NCBI GenBank assembly: GCA_020632995.1
Contig: JACKEN010000015.1
Coordinates: 1-64,000, forward strand
Length of the DNA: 64,000 nt
Origin: Deltaproteobacteria bacterium
Lineage (GTDB): Bacteria; Myxococcota; Kuafuiibacteriia; Kuafuiibacteriales; Kuafuiibacteriaceae
Direction of reading: 5' to 3'
Shown: piece by piece, positions 18,348-25,789 of the stretch
Layout of the letters: each line of letters starts with the position of its first letter
How positions within the stretch are numbered: position 1 is the stretch's first letter
The notes under the pieces: generated by a model
What the model saw: the letters and a program-made list of their open reading frames with translations, nothing else
The model's database searches: none
Told to the model about the DNA's origin: nothing
Position numbers and translations under genes: made by a program

Positions 18348-20003
18348 ATGCAGGACTGGTTGCGAAGGCTGACCCACCTCTTGGTGCCGGTGGGGATCGT
18401 GGGCGGCCTGGTCATGCTCGGCTGCGCCAGCGCCGACATGGCCAACGTCACCCCCGGCCAGCTCGCGCCCTGCGACTCGGACGCCGACTGCTTCGGCGGC
18501 GCCCTGTGCGTGGCGCGGGTGTGCGTGCCCCCGGGGGTCGAGGCCCCCCGCACCTTCTCGATGGAGCTGGATCCCCCCGAGGTCTCCGGCTACACCCGCA
18601 CCCAGTTCCTCGATCAGGACCTCGCCACCCTCTTCTCGGGCGCCCCCCTGAGCCTGCCGATCCCCAACGAGTACGAGACGGTGGTGCTCGGGGCCGACAA
18701 CGAGCCGGTCTCGGCCCGCGTCACCCTGTACGGGGCCGAGCGCATCCCGGGCCGGGAGGCCGACGTCAGCACCACCATCGCCGCCAACTCCACCCAGCGG
18801 CCGGTGCTCCGGCTGCTCGAGGGCGAGTACCTGGTCCGCCTGCACCCGACCAACACCGAGCTGCCGGCCACCGAGGTGCGCCGCTTCACCGTGCGCGGCG
18901 AGGGGGGCTCGAGCGTGAAGGAGTTCAAGCTCCCCGCCACCTACCGCCGGCTCTACGGTGAGGTGACGTCCAGCGTGCAGAGCTCCGAGAAGATCGCGGG
19001 GGTCACGGTGCGCGCCTTCGCCCAGAAGACCGGCCTGCTCTCCACCACCTCGGTCTCCGATGAGTACGGCCGGTACGAGCTGCTCCTGCCCGCGAGCGAG
19101 GACACCATCTTCGTGCTCAAGGCCACCCCGCCCGCCGCGCTCCAGCCCGCGTGGGGCTACCAGCAGGTGGTGGCGGCGAGCGCCGACTTCAACAAGCAGA
19201 TCTCCCTCGAGCCCACCGACGCCTCGATCCGCGGCGAGGCCAGGATCCAGGTGCTCGGCACCACCTCCGAGGGGCGGCTCGGGGCCCCGGTGGCCAACGC
19301 CTTCGTGAGCCTGACCGCCACCGTGGCCGGGGTGCGAGAGCCCCCGGTCTTCGAGCTCACCGGGACCACCGACAACGACGGGGTGCTCGTGGTCGACGTG
19401 GGCGGCGAGGTCACCTCGCAGGTTCCCTTGCTCAAGGCCAAGTACGTGGTGCGGGTCACCCCCCCCGTCAACACGCCTTACACCAGCCAGGTCCAGGTGC
19501 TCGACCTGACCTCCGCCGGGCAGGGCTTCCTGACCGACGAGCAGATCACCCTGCCCCAGCGGACCCGGGTCCGTGGCTCGGTGGTGTCGCGCCTGGGCCG
19601 CCCGGTGCAAGGCGCCTTCATCGACCTGCGCCCCCTCACCGCGGACGCCCGCTTCGCCGACGCCCTGAGCGGCAGCGACGGCACCTTCTCGGTGGACCTC
19701 GACCCGGGTCGATACCTCCTCGTGGTGCGGCCCCAGAACCCCTCCGGGGCGGAGGAGCTCCTGCCCGTCTCGGCCCGGGTCCTCGAGGTGGCAGAGGGCC
19801 AGGCGCTGGACCTCGCCCCCTTCACCCTGCACCTCGGCCGCCAGGTCCGCGCCCAGGTCACCGGGGGCTGGGACGCCGCCCCGCTGGCGGTGACCCAGGT
19901 CGAGATGTTCTTCAGCCAGGAGGGCCAGGTGGTGTCGCTCGGGCGGACCGAGACCGACGCCGCGGGCTGGTTCACCCTCGTCGTCCCCGTCGCCGCCGAG
20001 TAA
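18348..20003 (+). CDS. Large lipoprotein with Cys-rich module and repeated carboxypeptidase-regulatory-like domains
   Basis: A 551-aa lipoprotein; the ATG at 18348 (MQDWLRRLTH) is 2 nt after the previous stop and gives a proper signal (LLVPVGIVGGLVMLGC, lipobox VMLGC). A myxobacterial-type Cys module follows at about residues 40-65 (CDSDADCFGGALCVARVC). The rest is a string of beta-sandwich segments with the look of CarboxypepD_regulatory-like/Ig repeats: RRLYGEVTSSVQ with TVRAFAQ and SVSDEYGRYELLLP; SIRGEARIQ with TTDNDGVLVVDV; RVRGSVVSRLGRPVQGAFIDLRP with GSDGTFSVDLDPGRYLL. No catalytic residues are evident. A surface or periplasmic structural role is inferred. Confidence 0.7.
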   Translation: MQDWLRRLTHLLVPVGIVGGLVMLGCASADMANVTPGQLAPCDSDADCFGGALCVARVCVPPGVEAPRTFSMELDPPEVSGYTRTQFLDQDLATLFSGAPLSLPIPNEYETVVLGADNEPVSARVTLYGAERIPGREADVSTTIAANSTQRPVLRLLEGEYLVRLHPTNTELPATEVRRFTVRGEGGSSVKEFKLPATYRRLYGEVTSSVQSSEKIAGVTVRAFAQKTGLLSTTSVSDEYGRYELLLPASEDTIFVLKATPPAALQPAWGYQQVVAASADFNKQISLEPTDASIRGEARIQVLGTTSEGRLGAPVANAFVSLTATVAGVREPPVFELTGTTDNDGVLVVDVGGEVTSQVPLLKAKYVVRVTPPVNTPYTSQVQVLDLTSAGQGFLTDEQITLPQRTRVRGSVVSRLGRPVQGAFIDLRPLTADARFADALSGSDGTFSVDLDPGRYLLVVRPQNPSGAEELLPVSARVLEVAEGQALDLAPFTLHLGRQVRAQVTGGWDAAPLAVTQVEMFFSQEGQVVSLGRTETDAAGWFTLVVPVAAE

Positions 20004-20009
20004 CCCTAT

Positions 20010-20415
20010 AGAGCGCCGATCGGTTTGGATCGCACCGATTTCGCTTGTTCCTGGTGCTCGCCGCAGCTTCGCCGCTGCGAACCCCAGAGGCGTAGCCCAG
20101 AGGCCTCCGGCCTGCGGGGCGGGCATCCTGGTGCTCGCCGCAGCTTCGCCGCTGCGAACCCCAGAGGCGTAGCCCAGAGGCCTCCGGCCTGCGGGGCGGG
20201 CATCCTGGTGCTCGCCTCGGCTTCGCCGCTGCGAACCCCAGAGGCGTAGCCCAGAGGCCTCCGGCCTGCGGGGCCGGGCATCTCGGCCCTTCTGCTCGCC
20301 GCGCCGGCTTCGCCTTTCGTCGGTTTCATGGGGAGACCATGCGCCCTCCTCACGCGACGACCAGAAGGGCCGATCCCGGCGCGGTCTCGGCACGCTCCAA
20401 ACCGGTCGGCGCTCT
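20010..20415. mobile_element. 406-bp element bounded by 19-bp terminal inverted repeats (MITE-like, speculative)
   Basis: The left end AGAGCGCCGATCGGTTTGG (20010-20028) is an inverted copy of CCAAACCGGTCGGCGCTCT (20397-20415), matching at 18 of 19 positions; weaker symmetry runs about 16 bp further inward. A second perfect inverted repeat, CGGCCCTTCTG (20284-20294) with CAGAAGGGCCG (20361-20371), is nested inside. Between the ends lie three tandem 77-bp repeats. No transposase is encoded, and I see no target-site duplication just outside the ends. The element fills the gap between two plus-strand genes. Confidence 0.45.
20050..20281. repeat. Three tandem direct repeats of 77-78 bp
   Basis: Units are 20050-20126, 20127-20203 and 20204-20281, each starting CCTGGTGCTCGCC and ending in GGGCAT. 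Units 1 and 2 are identical; unit 3 differs at a few bases and has one extra C. Each unit contains two small hairpins, GCAGC-TTCGCC-GCTGC and AGGCC-TCC-GGCCT, the second lying within a longer imperfect pairing of CCCC with GGGG. A degenerate fourth start (CTTCTGCTCGCCGCGCCGGC) follows. The 77-bp period is not a multiple of 3, which argues against coding. Confidence 0.85.
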
Positions 20416-20443
20416 GGCCTTCGGGGGCCGGCCGGGGTACGTC

Positions 20444-20986
20444 GTGGGCGTGAGCACCGGGGATCAGCCGGGCCGCGACGAGGAGCGCCGCCAGCTCCGG
20501 CCCTACCGGCGCTTTCTGGCCATCCTCCTCGCGATCTCCATCACCGGGCTGTGCGCCCTGATCCTGCGGGGCATCGTCCGCACCCTCGACCGCCTCCCCT
20601 CGACCGAGAGCATGCAGCGCCTCGAGGTGGTCGACTCCCGCGCCATCGCCGCCTGCGCCGAAGACCTGGAGCGCCTGGAGGCGCGGGTCAGGAAGGCGGG
20701 GGGCGAGGCGCTGGCCCTGGCCGAGCCCGCCCCCGCCCCCGAGGACTTCGAGACGGTGGCCAACACCCTGGAGACCGAGCGCCTGACGGTGGTCGCGCGC
20801 TGCCGCCTCGACGAGCCGCGGGGCGACGTCGCCCTCGAAGAGCTGGCGCGCGCCGCGGTGGGGGTGGAGGAGCTGCTCCGGGCCTACACCCTCCTGGTGC
20901 AGCGCCACAGCGTCGAGGTGCGGACGGAGAGTCGGGAGATCGGGGAGGCGCTGGAGCGGGCCCGCACGAGCCTGCGAGCCCGCTAG
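20444..20986 (+). CDS. Small single-TM protein with periplasmic helical domain, unknown
   Basis: About 181 aa from the GTG at 20444 (GGGG lies 6 nt upstream); the GTG at 20450 is equally possible. The frame is open back to 20339, but that part falls inside the repeat element and is rejected. The protein has a short charged N-terminus (STGDQPGRDEERRQLRPYRR), one TM segment (FLAILLAISITGLCALIL) and a helical, charged C-terminal domain of ~120 residues rich in Glu/Arg/Ala, probably coiled. No family is recognised. It ends 6 nt from the stop of the convergent giant lipoprotein gene. Confidence 0.5.
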   Translation: MGVSTGDQPGRDEERRQLRPYRRFLAILLAISITGLCALILRGIVRTLDRLPSTESMQRLEVVDSRAIAACAEDLERLEARVRKAGGEALALAEPAPAPEDFETVANTLETERLTVVARCRLDEPRGDVALEELARAAVGVEELLRAYTLLVQRHSVEVRTESREIGEALERARTSLRAR

Positions 20987-20992
20987 CTCTGG

Positions 20993-23900
20993 CTACTCGC
21001 CCTGCCGCTTGATGTAGAGGACGTCGCCGTTGGTGGGCACGTTGGTCAGGCGCACCGAGACCCCGGGGTTCCGGACATCCACCCACCACGCCTCGTCCAC
21101 GCTCGCCGCGCCCTCGTCGGCCTCGTAGATGATGCCGCCGCCGTCAGCCCGCCAAACGATGGGCGAGTTGATGTCCTCGGTGGAGCCGAGGGGCGGGTTC
21201 AGCATGACCGGGGTGTAGGGCGGGCCTGCGCTCACGTCGACGCCCCAGACCTCGTTCACCGCGTCCATCCGAAGGTCGCCGTACAGGGCGATCCAGTTGG
21301 ACGCCCCGGCCCAGTACATGTTGAACACGTCCAGGTTCACGTCGGTGTTGTCGGGCGGGGAGATGATCACCGCAGGGAGCGGGGTCGGCCCGCTGACGTC
21401 CACCAGGTACGCCGCGTCCAGGCCCTCGATGTCGCGATCTGCGGTGAAGGCCACGTACCGCCGGTCGGGCGACACCTCGAAGTCGGTGTACGAGAGGATG
21501 TCGCCGTTGGGCTGCATCACCCCGCTCACCTTGGCCTGCGTCACGTCCTGGGGCACGGGGCCGGCCAGGTCGAAGACGTACAGCTCGTTCACGCTGCTCG
21601 CCTCGAGATCCCCCATCAGCGCCACCCGGGCCCCGGTCAACGGGCGCACGTAGATCGTGTCCTGGGCGTTGCTCGGCGGCGGCGCGAACACCGGCACCCC
21701 GCGCGCGGTCGCGTTGGTGAGATCCACGGTGTAGAGCGCGTCGCCGAGCGCGGTGTCGCCGCCGTCGCCGTAGTAGTAGGCGCGGGTACCGTCGGTGCTG
21801 AAGCCGAAGTACATGGGCGCGATCTCCGAGCTGGTCCACCGCGCGTTGCCGACGGTGTACGGGTGGCTCACCACCTGCGGGGTGATGGTCGGCCCGGTGA
21901 TGTCGGCGAGCCAGATCTCGTCCACTCCACCGATCGCGCAGTCGCAGTTGTAGAGGATCTTGGTGCTGTCGGGGCTCCACGCCACTGGGTAGTTCACGTC
22001 GGCCGAGGTGCTCGGGAGCGGCCCGTTCACCTGACGCGCGCTACCCGCGACCCCGGAGTCCACGTCGTAGACCCACAGGTCGTAGACGCCGGCCGCGTTG
22101 GTGTCGACCGCGTACGCCAGGTAGCGACCGTCGGGCGAGAAGCTGTAGTCCTGGGAGTCCACGTCGGCGTACGAGGGCAGCGCCGGCGCCACCGCGATGG
22201 CGCTGTTGGCCACGATGGCGCCGCTGGTGTCGACCACGTAGACCTCGTTGATGCCGTCGACGGTGAAGTCGCCGAGGAACGCCAGGTGATCGCTGTCCGG
22301 CGCCCACTTCAGATCGAAGGCGTCGAAGACGGTGTCGCTCGCGGCCAGCGGGCTCACGATGACCGGGGTCGGGGTCGCGGCGGTGAGGTCGGTGATCCAG
22401 ACCTCGTCGAAGCCCACCACCCGGAAGTCACCGATGAAGGCCACCTTGGTGCCGTCGGGCGAGAGCATGAAGTCGGTGGTGCCGGTGTCGGCGTCGCCGA
22501 AGTCCGGCGCGGGGGACACGATGGTGGCTTGGGTCGGCACCGCCTGGCACACGTTCGTGACCGCGATGTCGTACTTGTTGTCGATGAACATGTCGCCCAC
22601 CATCACCATGTAGCGATCGCCGCTGCCGTCGTCGCCGACGGTCATCGAGAAGGCCTGGGAGTCGGAGTCGCCCGCCGAGTCGGTGACGGTCACGGTGAAG
22701 TTGTAGGTCCCGGTGGCGCCCTCGAGCACGGTCCCGGTGATCGACGTGGTGGGGGTGCCGACCGGGCTCAAGCTGAGCCCCGGCGGCAGCGAGCCCGCGG
22801 TGATCGCCCACTGGTAGTCCACGTTGGAGCCCCGCTCGGCCACCACGTCCACCTTGTAGGCGTTGCAGGCCAGCGCGTCGCTCACGCTGGTGGTCACCAT
22901 GGCGACCGGGAACTCGGGCCCGGCCACGAAGATGCGGAAGTCCTTGGTGTCGGTGACGTTGTTGTCGTCGTACACCGTCACCGAGAAGTCGAAGGTGCCG
23001 CGCTCGCCCGCGAAGCCCGCGATCCGGGTGGACGGGGTCCCCGACACCTCGAGCTCGAGCCCGGCCGGCAAGGTGCCCTGCGAGATCACCCAGTGATAGC
23101 GCCCGAAGCCCTGGGTCGCGGTGATCTGCTCCTCGAACGACTCACCCACCCGCACGAGCGGGAACTGCAGCCGACCGCCGGGGGTGGTGGCGGTGGTGGT
23201 GATCTGAACCGGGAAGATCTGCGGGATGATGGTCATGGTGAAGTCCGCCTCGAAGCTGCGGTTGGCGTCGTCCATGATCTGGATGGTGAACGCGAAGTCC
23301 CCCGACTCGGTCGGGGTGCCCGAGATCGTCGTGGCGGGGGTGCCGGCGGGGGCCAGGGTCAGGCCCGCCGGCAGGGCGCCTTCGGTGATCTGCCAGGTGT
23401 AGCCCTGACCAGAGCCGTTCACCCCGACGATCTCCACGCTGTACGCCGAGCCCACCTCGCCCCCCGGGAGCAGCCCGAGGGTCGTGATGCGGACCGGCGG
23501 CGGCGCGCGGCTGATCTCGACGAAGAACGTGCGGCGCACCCGCGCCCCGCCCGCGTCCGTCACCTCGATCTGGAAGGTGTAGCTGCCGTTGGTGGTGGGG
23601 GTACCGGAGAGGGAGGCCGGGTTGCCCTCGGTGCTCAAGGTGAGGCCGGGCGGCACGTCGCCGAACAACGCCCACGAGTAGGGCAGCTTGCCGTTCGAGG
23701 CCACCACGTCCGCCTGGTAGGCGAGGCCCACCACCCCGTCGGGGAGGTCGGTGGTGTCGAGGCCCAGGGGCAGCGACTCATCCTGCACGGTGATCGTGAG
23801 GTCCGCAGACGCGATCTGGTTCGCGGCGTCGGTCACGCGCACCTTGAAGTCGAAGGCCCCCGCCGCGCTCGGCGTACCGGAGAGTTGGCCCGACTCCGCC

Positions 23901-24439
23901 AGCGCGATCCCGGGCGGCAGGCCGCCGCCCACCAGGGTCCAGCGATAGGGCTGCTCGCCGTTGGCCGCCTCGAGCTGCGCCTCGTAGGCGGTCTCGGTCC
24001 CGCCGTTCGGCAGCGTCGCGGTGCTGATGCTCAGCGCCGGCGGCGGAGGCGCCAGCTTGATCGTGAACGCCTGGTCCTTGCTGTCGCCATCACTGTCGGT
24101 GAGCCGGACCGAGAACGTGTGGTCGCCGTTCACCCCGGGCGTGCCGAGGATCGTGGTCATGACGCGAGCGCCGTCGTCGAGGATCTGTCCGCGCGAGGAC
24201 ATGAAGAGGCCGGCGGGCAGGGACCCGACCACGGACCAGCGATACTCTTCGCCCGATCCACCCTTCGCGAAGATCTCCGCGCTATAGGCCTCGCCCTGTG
24301 TTCCCTCGGGCAGCGTCGTGGTCTCGAACGAGATGGCGGTCTTGGCGGGAGGCGGGGTCGTGGTCTCGCCACCGCAGGCGAGGGCCCCGAACATGAGCAG
24401 TGTTGATGTGAGCAGGTTGTATGCGTGCGTGCGAATCAT
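20993..24439 (-). CDS. Giant lipoprotein: six Ig-like (He_PIG-type) repeats plus C-terminal beta-propeller
   Basis: A 1148-aa protein from the ATG at 24439 (MIRTHAYNLL), which gives a good lipoprotein signal ending LMFGALAC (Cys22). Residues about 35-590 hold six ~95-aa repeats of putative-Ig/cadherin-like type, each with a PGG/GxAY opening and a W..xGxLPxGL..S..GxpxxSGxxTFxVxVTDxxG core. Residues about 600-1140 hold about nine propeller-like blades with the recurring pattern DG..VAF.GD....NEVY.VD..G, as in TolB/PD40-type repeats. No enzymatic residues are seen. It is probably anchored at the cell surface by lipid, with the Ig repeats as a stalk and the propeller as a binding head. It is transcribed toward the small TM gene and sits next to recO without an obvious functional link. 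Confidence 0.8.
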   Translation of the reverse strand: MIRTHAYNLLTSTLLMFGALACGGETTTPPPAKTAISFETTTLPEGTQGEAYSAEIFAKGGSGEEYRWSVVGSLPAGLFMSSRGQILDDGARVMTTILGTPGVNGDHTFSVRLTDSDGDSKDQAFTIKLAPPPPALSISTATLPNGGTETAYEAQLEAANGEQPYRWTLVGGGLPPGIALAESGQLSGTPSAAGAFDFKVRVTDAANQIASADLTITVQDESLPLGLDTTDLPDGVVGLAYQADVVASNGKLPYSWALFGDVPPGLTLSTEGNPASLSGTPTTNGSYTFQIEVTDAGGARVRRTFFVEISRAPPPVRITTLGLLPGGEVGSAYSVEIVGVNGSGQGYTWQITEGALPAGLTLAPAGTPATTISGTPTESGDFAFTIQIMDDANRSFEADFTMTIIPQIFPVQITTTATTPGGRLQFPLVRVGESFEEQITATQGFGRYHWVISQGTLPAGLELEVSGTPSTRIAGFAGERGTFDFSVTVYDDNNVTDTKDFRIFVAGPEFPVAMVTTSVSDALACNAYKVDVVAERGSNVDYQWAITAGSLPPGLSLSPVGTPTTSITGTVLEGATGTYNFTVTVTDSAGDSDSQAFSMTVGDDGSGDRYMVMVGDMFIDNKYDIAVTNVCQAVPTQATIVSPAPDFGDADTGTTDFMLSPDGTKVAFIGDFRVVGFDEVWITDLTAATPTPVIVSPLAASDTVFDAFDLKWAPDSDHLAFLGDFTVDGINEVYVVDTSGAIVANSAIAVAPALPSYADVDSQDYSFSPDGRYLAYAVDTNAAGVYDLWVYDVDSGVAGSARQVNGPLPSTSADVNYPVAWSPDSTKILYNCDCAIGGVDEIWLADITGPTITPQVVSHPYTVGNARWTSSEIAPMYFGFSTDGTRAYYYGDGGDTALGDALYTVDLTNATARGVPVFAPPPSNAQDTIYVRPLTGARVALMGDLEASSVNELYVFDLAGPVPQDVTQAKVSGVMQPNGDILSYTDFEVSPDRRYVAFTADRDIEGLDAAYLVDVSGPTPLPAVIISPPDNTDVNLDVFNMYWAGASNWIALYGDLRMDAVNEVWGVDVSAGPPYTPVMLNPPLGSTEDINSPIVWRADGGGIIYEADEGAASVDEAWWVDVRNPGVSVRLTNVPTNGDVLYIKRQGE

Positions 24440-24536
24440 GGCCGTGCGCTGGTGATGGTACTCACCTCGGTCATGTGGCGCCACGGTGAGGGGCGTGAAA
24501 ATTCCTGTCCGAATGATATCCGGCATCTAGCCGAGC

Positions 24537-25310
24537 TCAGGCAGATGTCGTACCCGGGTTCCCCAGGACTGAGTCCAACAGCGCCACCGACTTGAGCGGT
24601 CGGTCAAGCACCTCAGCCCACATGGCGCCGACTGGGATCGCGAGACGCTGGGCCGCGGTCTCCGCCCATTCTTCGTCGTACCCGTCCGGGAGGATCCCCT
24701 CCGCCTCGAGGACCGCCCGGGCCCAGGCGAGGGTCTTCGGTCCGACCTCCCGGGCCTGCCCCCGGTGGAGCGGGCACAGGACCCCGCCTTGGACCAGGTC
24801 CAGCCACGCCCGCTCCAGATCGCGGCCACACACCGCGCACGCCCCGAGGTCGGGTGCGTAGCCGAGCTCCACCAACGTCTTGAGCTCGAAGGCGCGGCGC
24901 AGCGCCACCGTGGCGGGCGCCGCCTCGAGGTGATCGAGGAGCGCCTCCGTCAAGGTGAACTGCGCCGTCGCGTCTTGCCCCTCGGGCGAGACCGCGCGGC
25001 TGAGCTCGAGCGCGTACGAGCCGAGCGCGATCGCCTCGAGCGAGCCGCGCAGCTCGAGGCGCACCCGCTCGGCCTGCGCCTGGGCCAGGGTGGGCATCGC
25101 CCCCCGCGCGCGGCGCGACTCGGTGAGCTGAGCGCGGATGGTGGTGAAGGGCTCGAGGCAGCCCGAGAAGCGGCGCTTGCTCTTCTTCGCGCCGTGCGCG
25201 AACGCGCTGAGGGCGCCGTCCGAGGTCAGCAGGTGGACGACGCGGTCCGCCTCTCCGTAGTCGACTCCGCCGGCCACCAGCGCCAGGATCTCGCGCGCGC
25301 CGGACTGCAA
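24537..25310 (-). CDS. recO: DNA repair protein RecO
   Basis: A 257-aa recombination mediator that helps load RecA on SSB-covered gaps with RecF/RecR. The N-terminal OB fold is visible (REILALVAGGVDYGEADRVVHLLTSDGALSAFAHGAKKSKRRFSG shortened: DYGEADRVVHLLT then HGAKKSKRRF). The helical middle follows, then a zinc-binding CAVC and CPLH pair (about 158-185). Length matches the family. The gene follows the HTH membrane protein gene by 8 nt, so it is likely in one transcript with it. The C-terminus (SALLDSVLGNPGTTSA-like tail) is unremarkable. Confidence 0.93.
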   Translation of the reverse strand: MQSGAREILALVAGGVDYGEADRVVHLLTSDGALSAFAHGAKKSKRRFSGCLEPFTTIRAQLTESRRARGAMPTLAQAQAERVRLELRGSLEAIALGSYALELSRAVSPEGQDATAQFTLTEALLDHLEAAPATVALRRAFELKTLVELGYAPDLGACAVCGRDLERAWLDLVQGGVLCPLHRGQAREVGPKTLAWARAVLEAEGILPDGYDEEWAETAAQRLAIPVGAMWAEVLDRPLKSVALLDSVLGNPGTTSA

Positions 25311-25318
25311 GTCAGCTT

Positions 25319-25693
25319 TCAGACCACGCCGCGGGTGAAGGCGAGGACCACGGCCAGGAGGGCCATGCCGCCCAGGCCCACCATCAAGGCGAGGCTGCCG
25401 GTGCTGAAGCGGGGCGCCACCGGCGTCAACCCAACCTTCTCTTTCACCGGGTAGGCGAGATCGAAGAGCTCGCCGATCTTCGCGCTGTCGAGGCCGAGCT
25501 CGCGGGCCACGACGCAGAGGTGGCCTCGCATGTACACGCGCTCGGGGAGCACCGCGGAGACCGGCTCATCCATCAGCGCGAGCAATGTCGATCGGGGGAC
25601 CTTGGTGGACTGCGCCACCGCATCGAGCGTGGTGCCACGCGCGGATATCGCCTGCTTCAAGGTGTTGGCCAGCGCCTGACGCTCCTCGCTCAT
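25319..25693 (-). CDS. RodZ-type HTH protein with C-terminal membrane anchor
   Basis: A 124-aa protein from the ATG at 25693 (MSEERQALANTLKQ). The longer open frame upstream has no conserved content. The N-terminal part is an XRE/RodZ-like helix-turn-helix (ISARGTTLDAVAQSTKVPRSTLLALMDEP, about 14-45), then MRGHLCVVARELGLD, the usual RodZ-like last helix. One TM helix ends the protein (about 98-120, LALMVGLGGMALLAVVLAF). Full RodZ proteins link MreB to the wall machinery and carry a periplasmic domain; that domain is missing here, so this is a short relative rather than RodZ proper. It is 8 nt upstream of recO. Confidence 0.7.
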   Translation of the reverse strand: MSEERQALANTLKQAISARGTTLDAVAQSTKVPRSTLLALMDEPVSAVLPERVYMRGHLCVVARELGLDSAKIGELFDLAYPVKEKVGLTPVAPRFSTGSLALMVGLGGMALLAVVLAFTRGVV

Positions 25694-25789
25694 GCCGCGC
25701 GCTTCTCTCTCCCCCGAGTAGGTTGTCCTTCGCTGCTCCGACCCGAGGCCCCCCAGAGGCCGGAACGAGCCCACCGTCTCACGATGCCT

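Noticed and set aside
20050..20281. Repeat array read as a CRISPR
   Set aside because: The repeats are contiguous 77-bp units with no unique spacers and no cas genes nearby.
20004..20421. Target-site duplication flanking the inverted-repeat element
   Set aside because: The bases just outside the two ends (CCTAT and GGCCT) do not match, so recent transposition is not shown.
20006..20908. Proteins translated through the 77-bp repeats on the minus strand, with recurring peptide words
   Set aside because: The repeat length is not a multiple of three, so each unit is read in a new frame. The apparent peptide repeats come from the DNA repeats.
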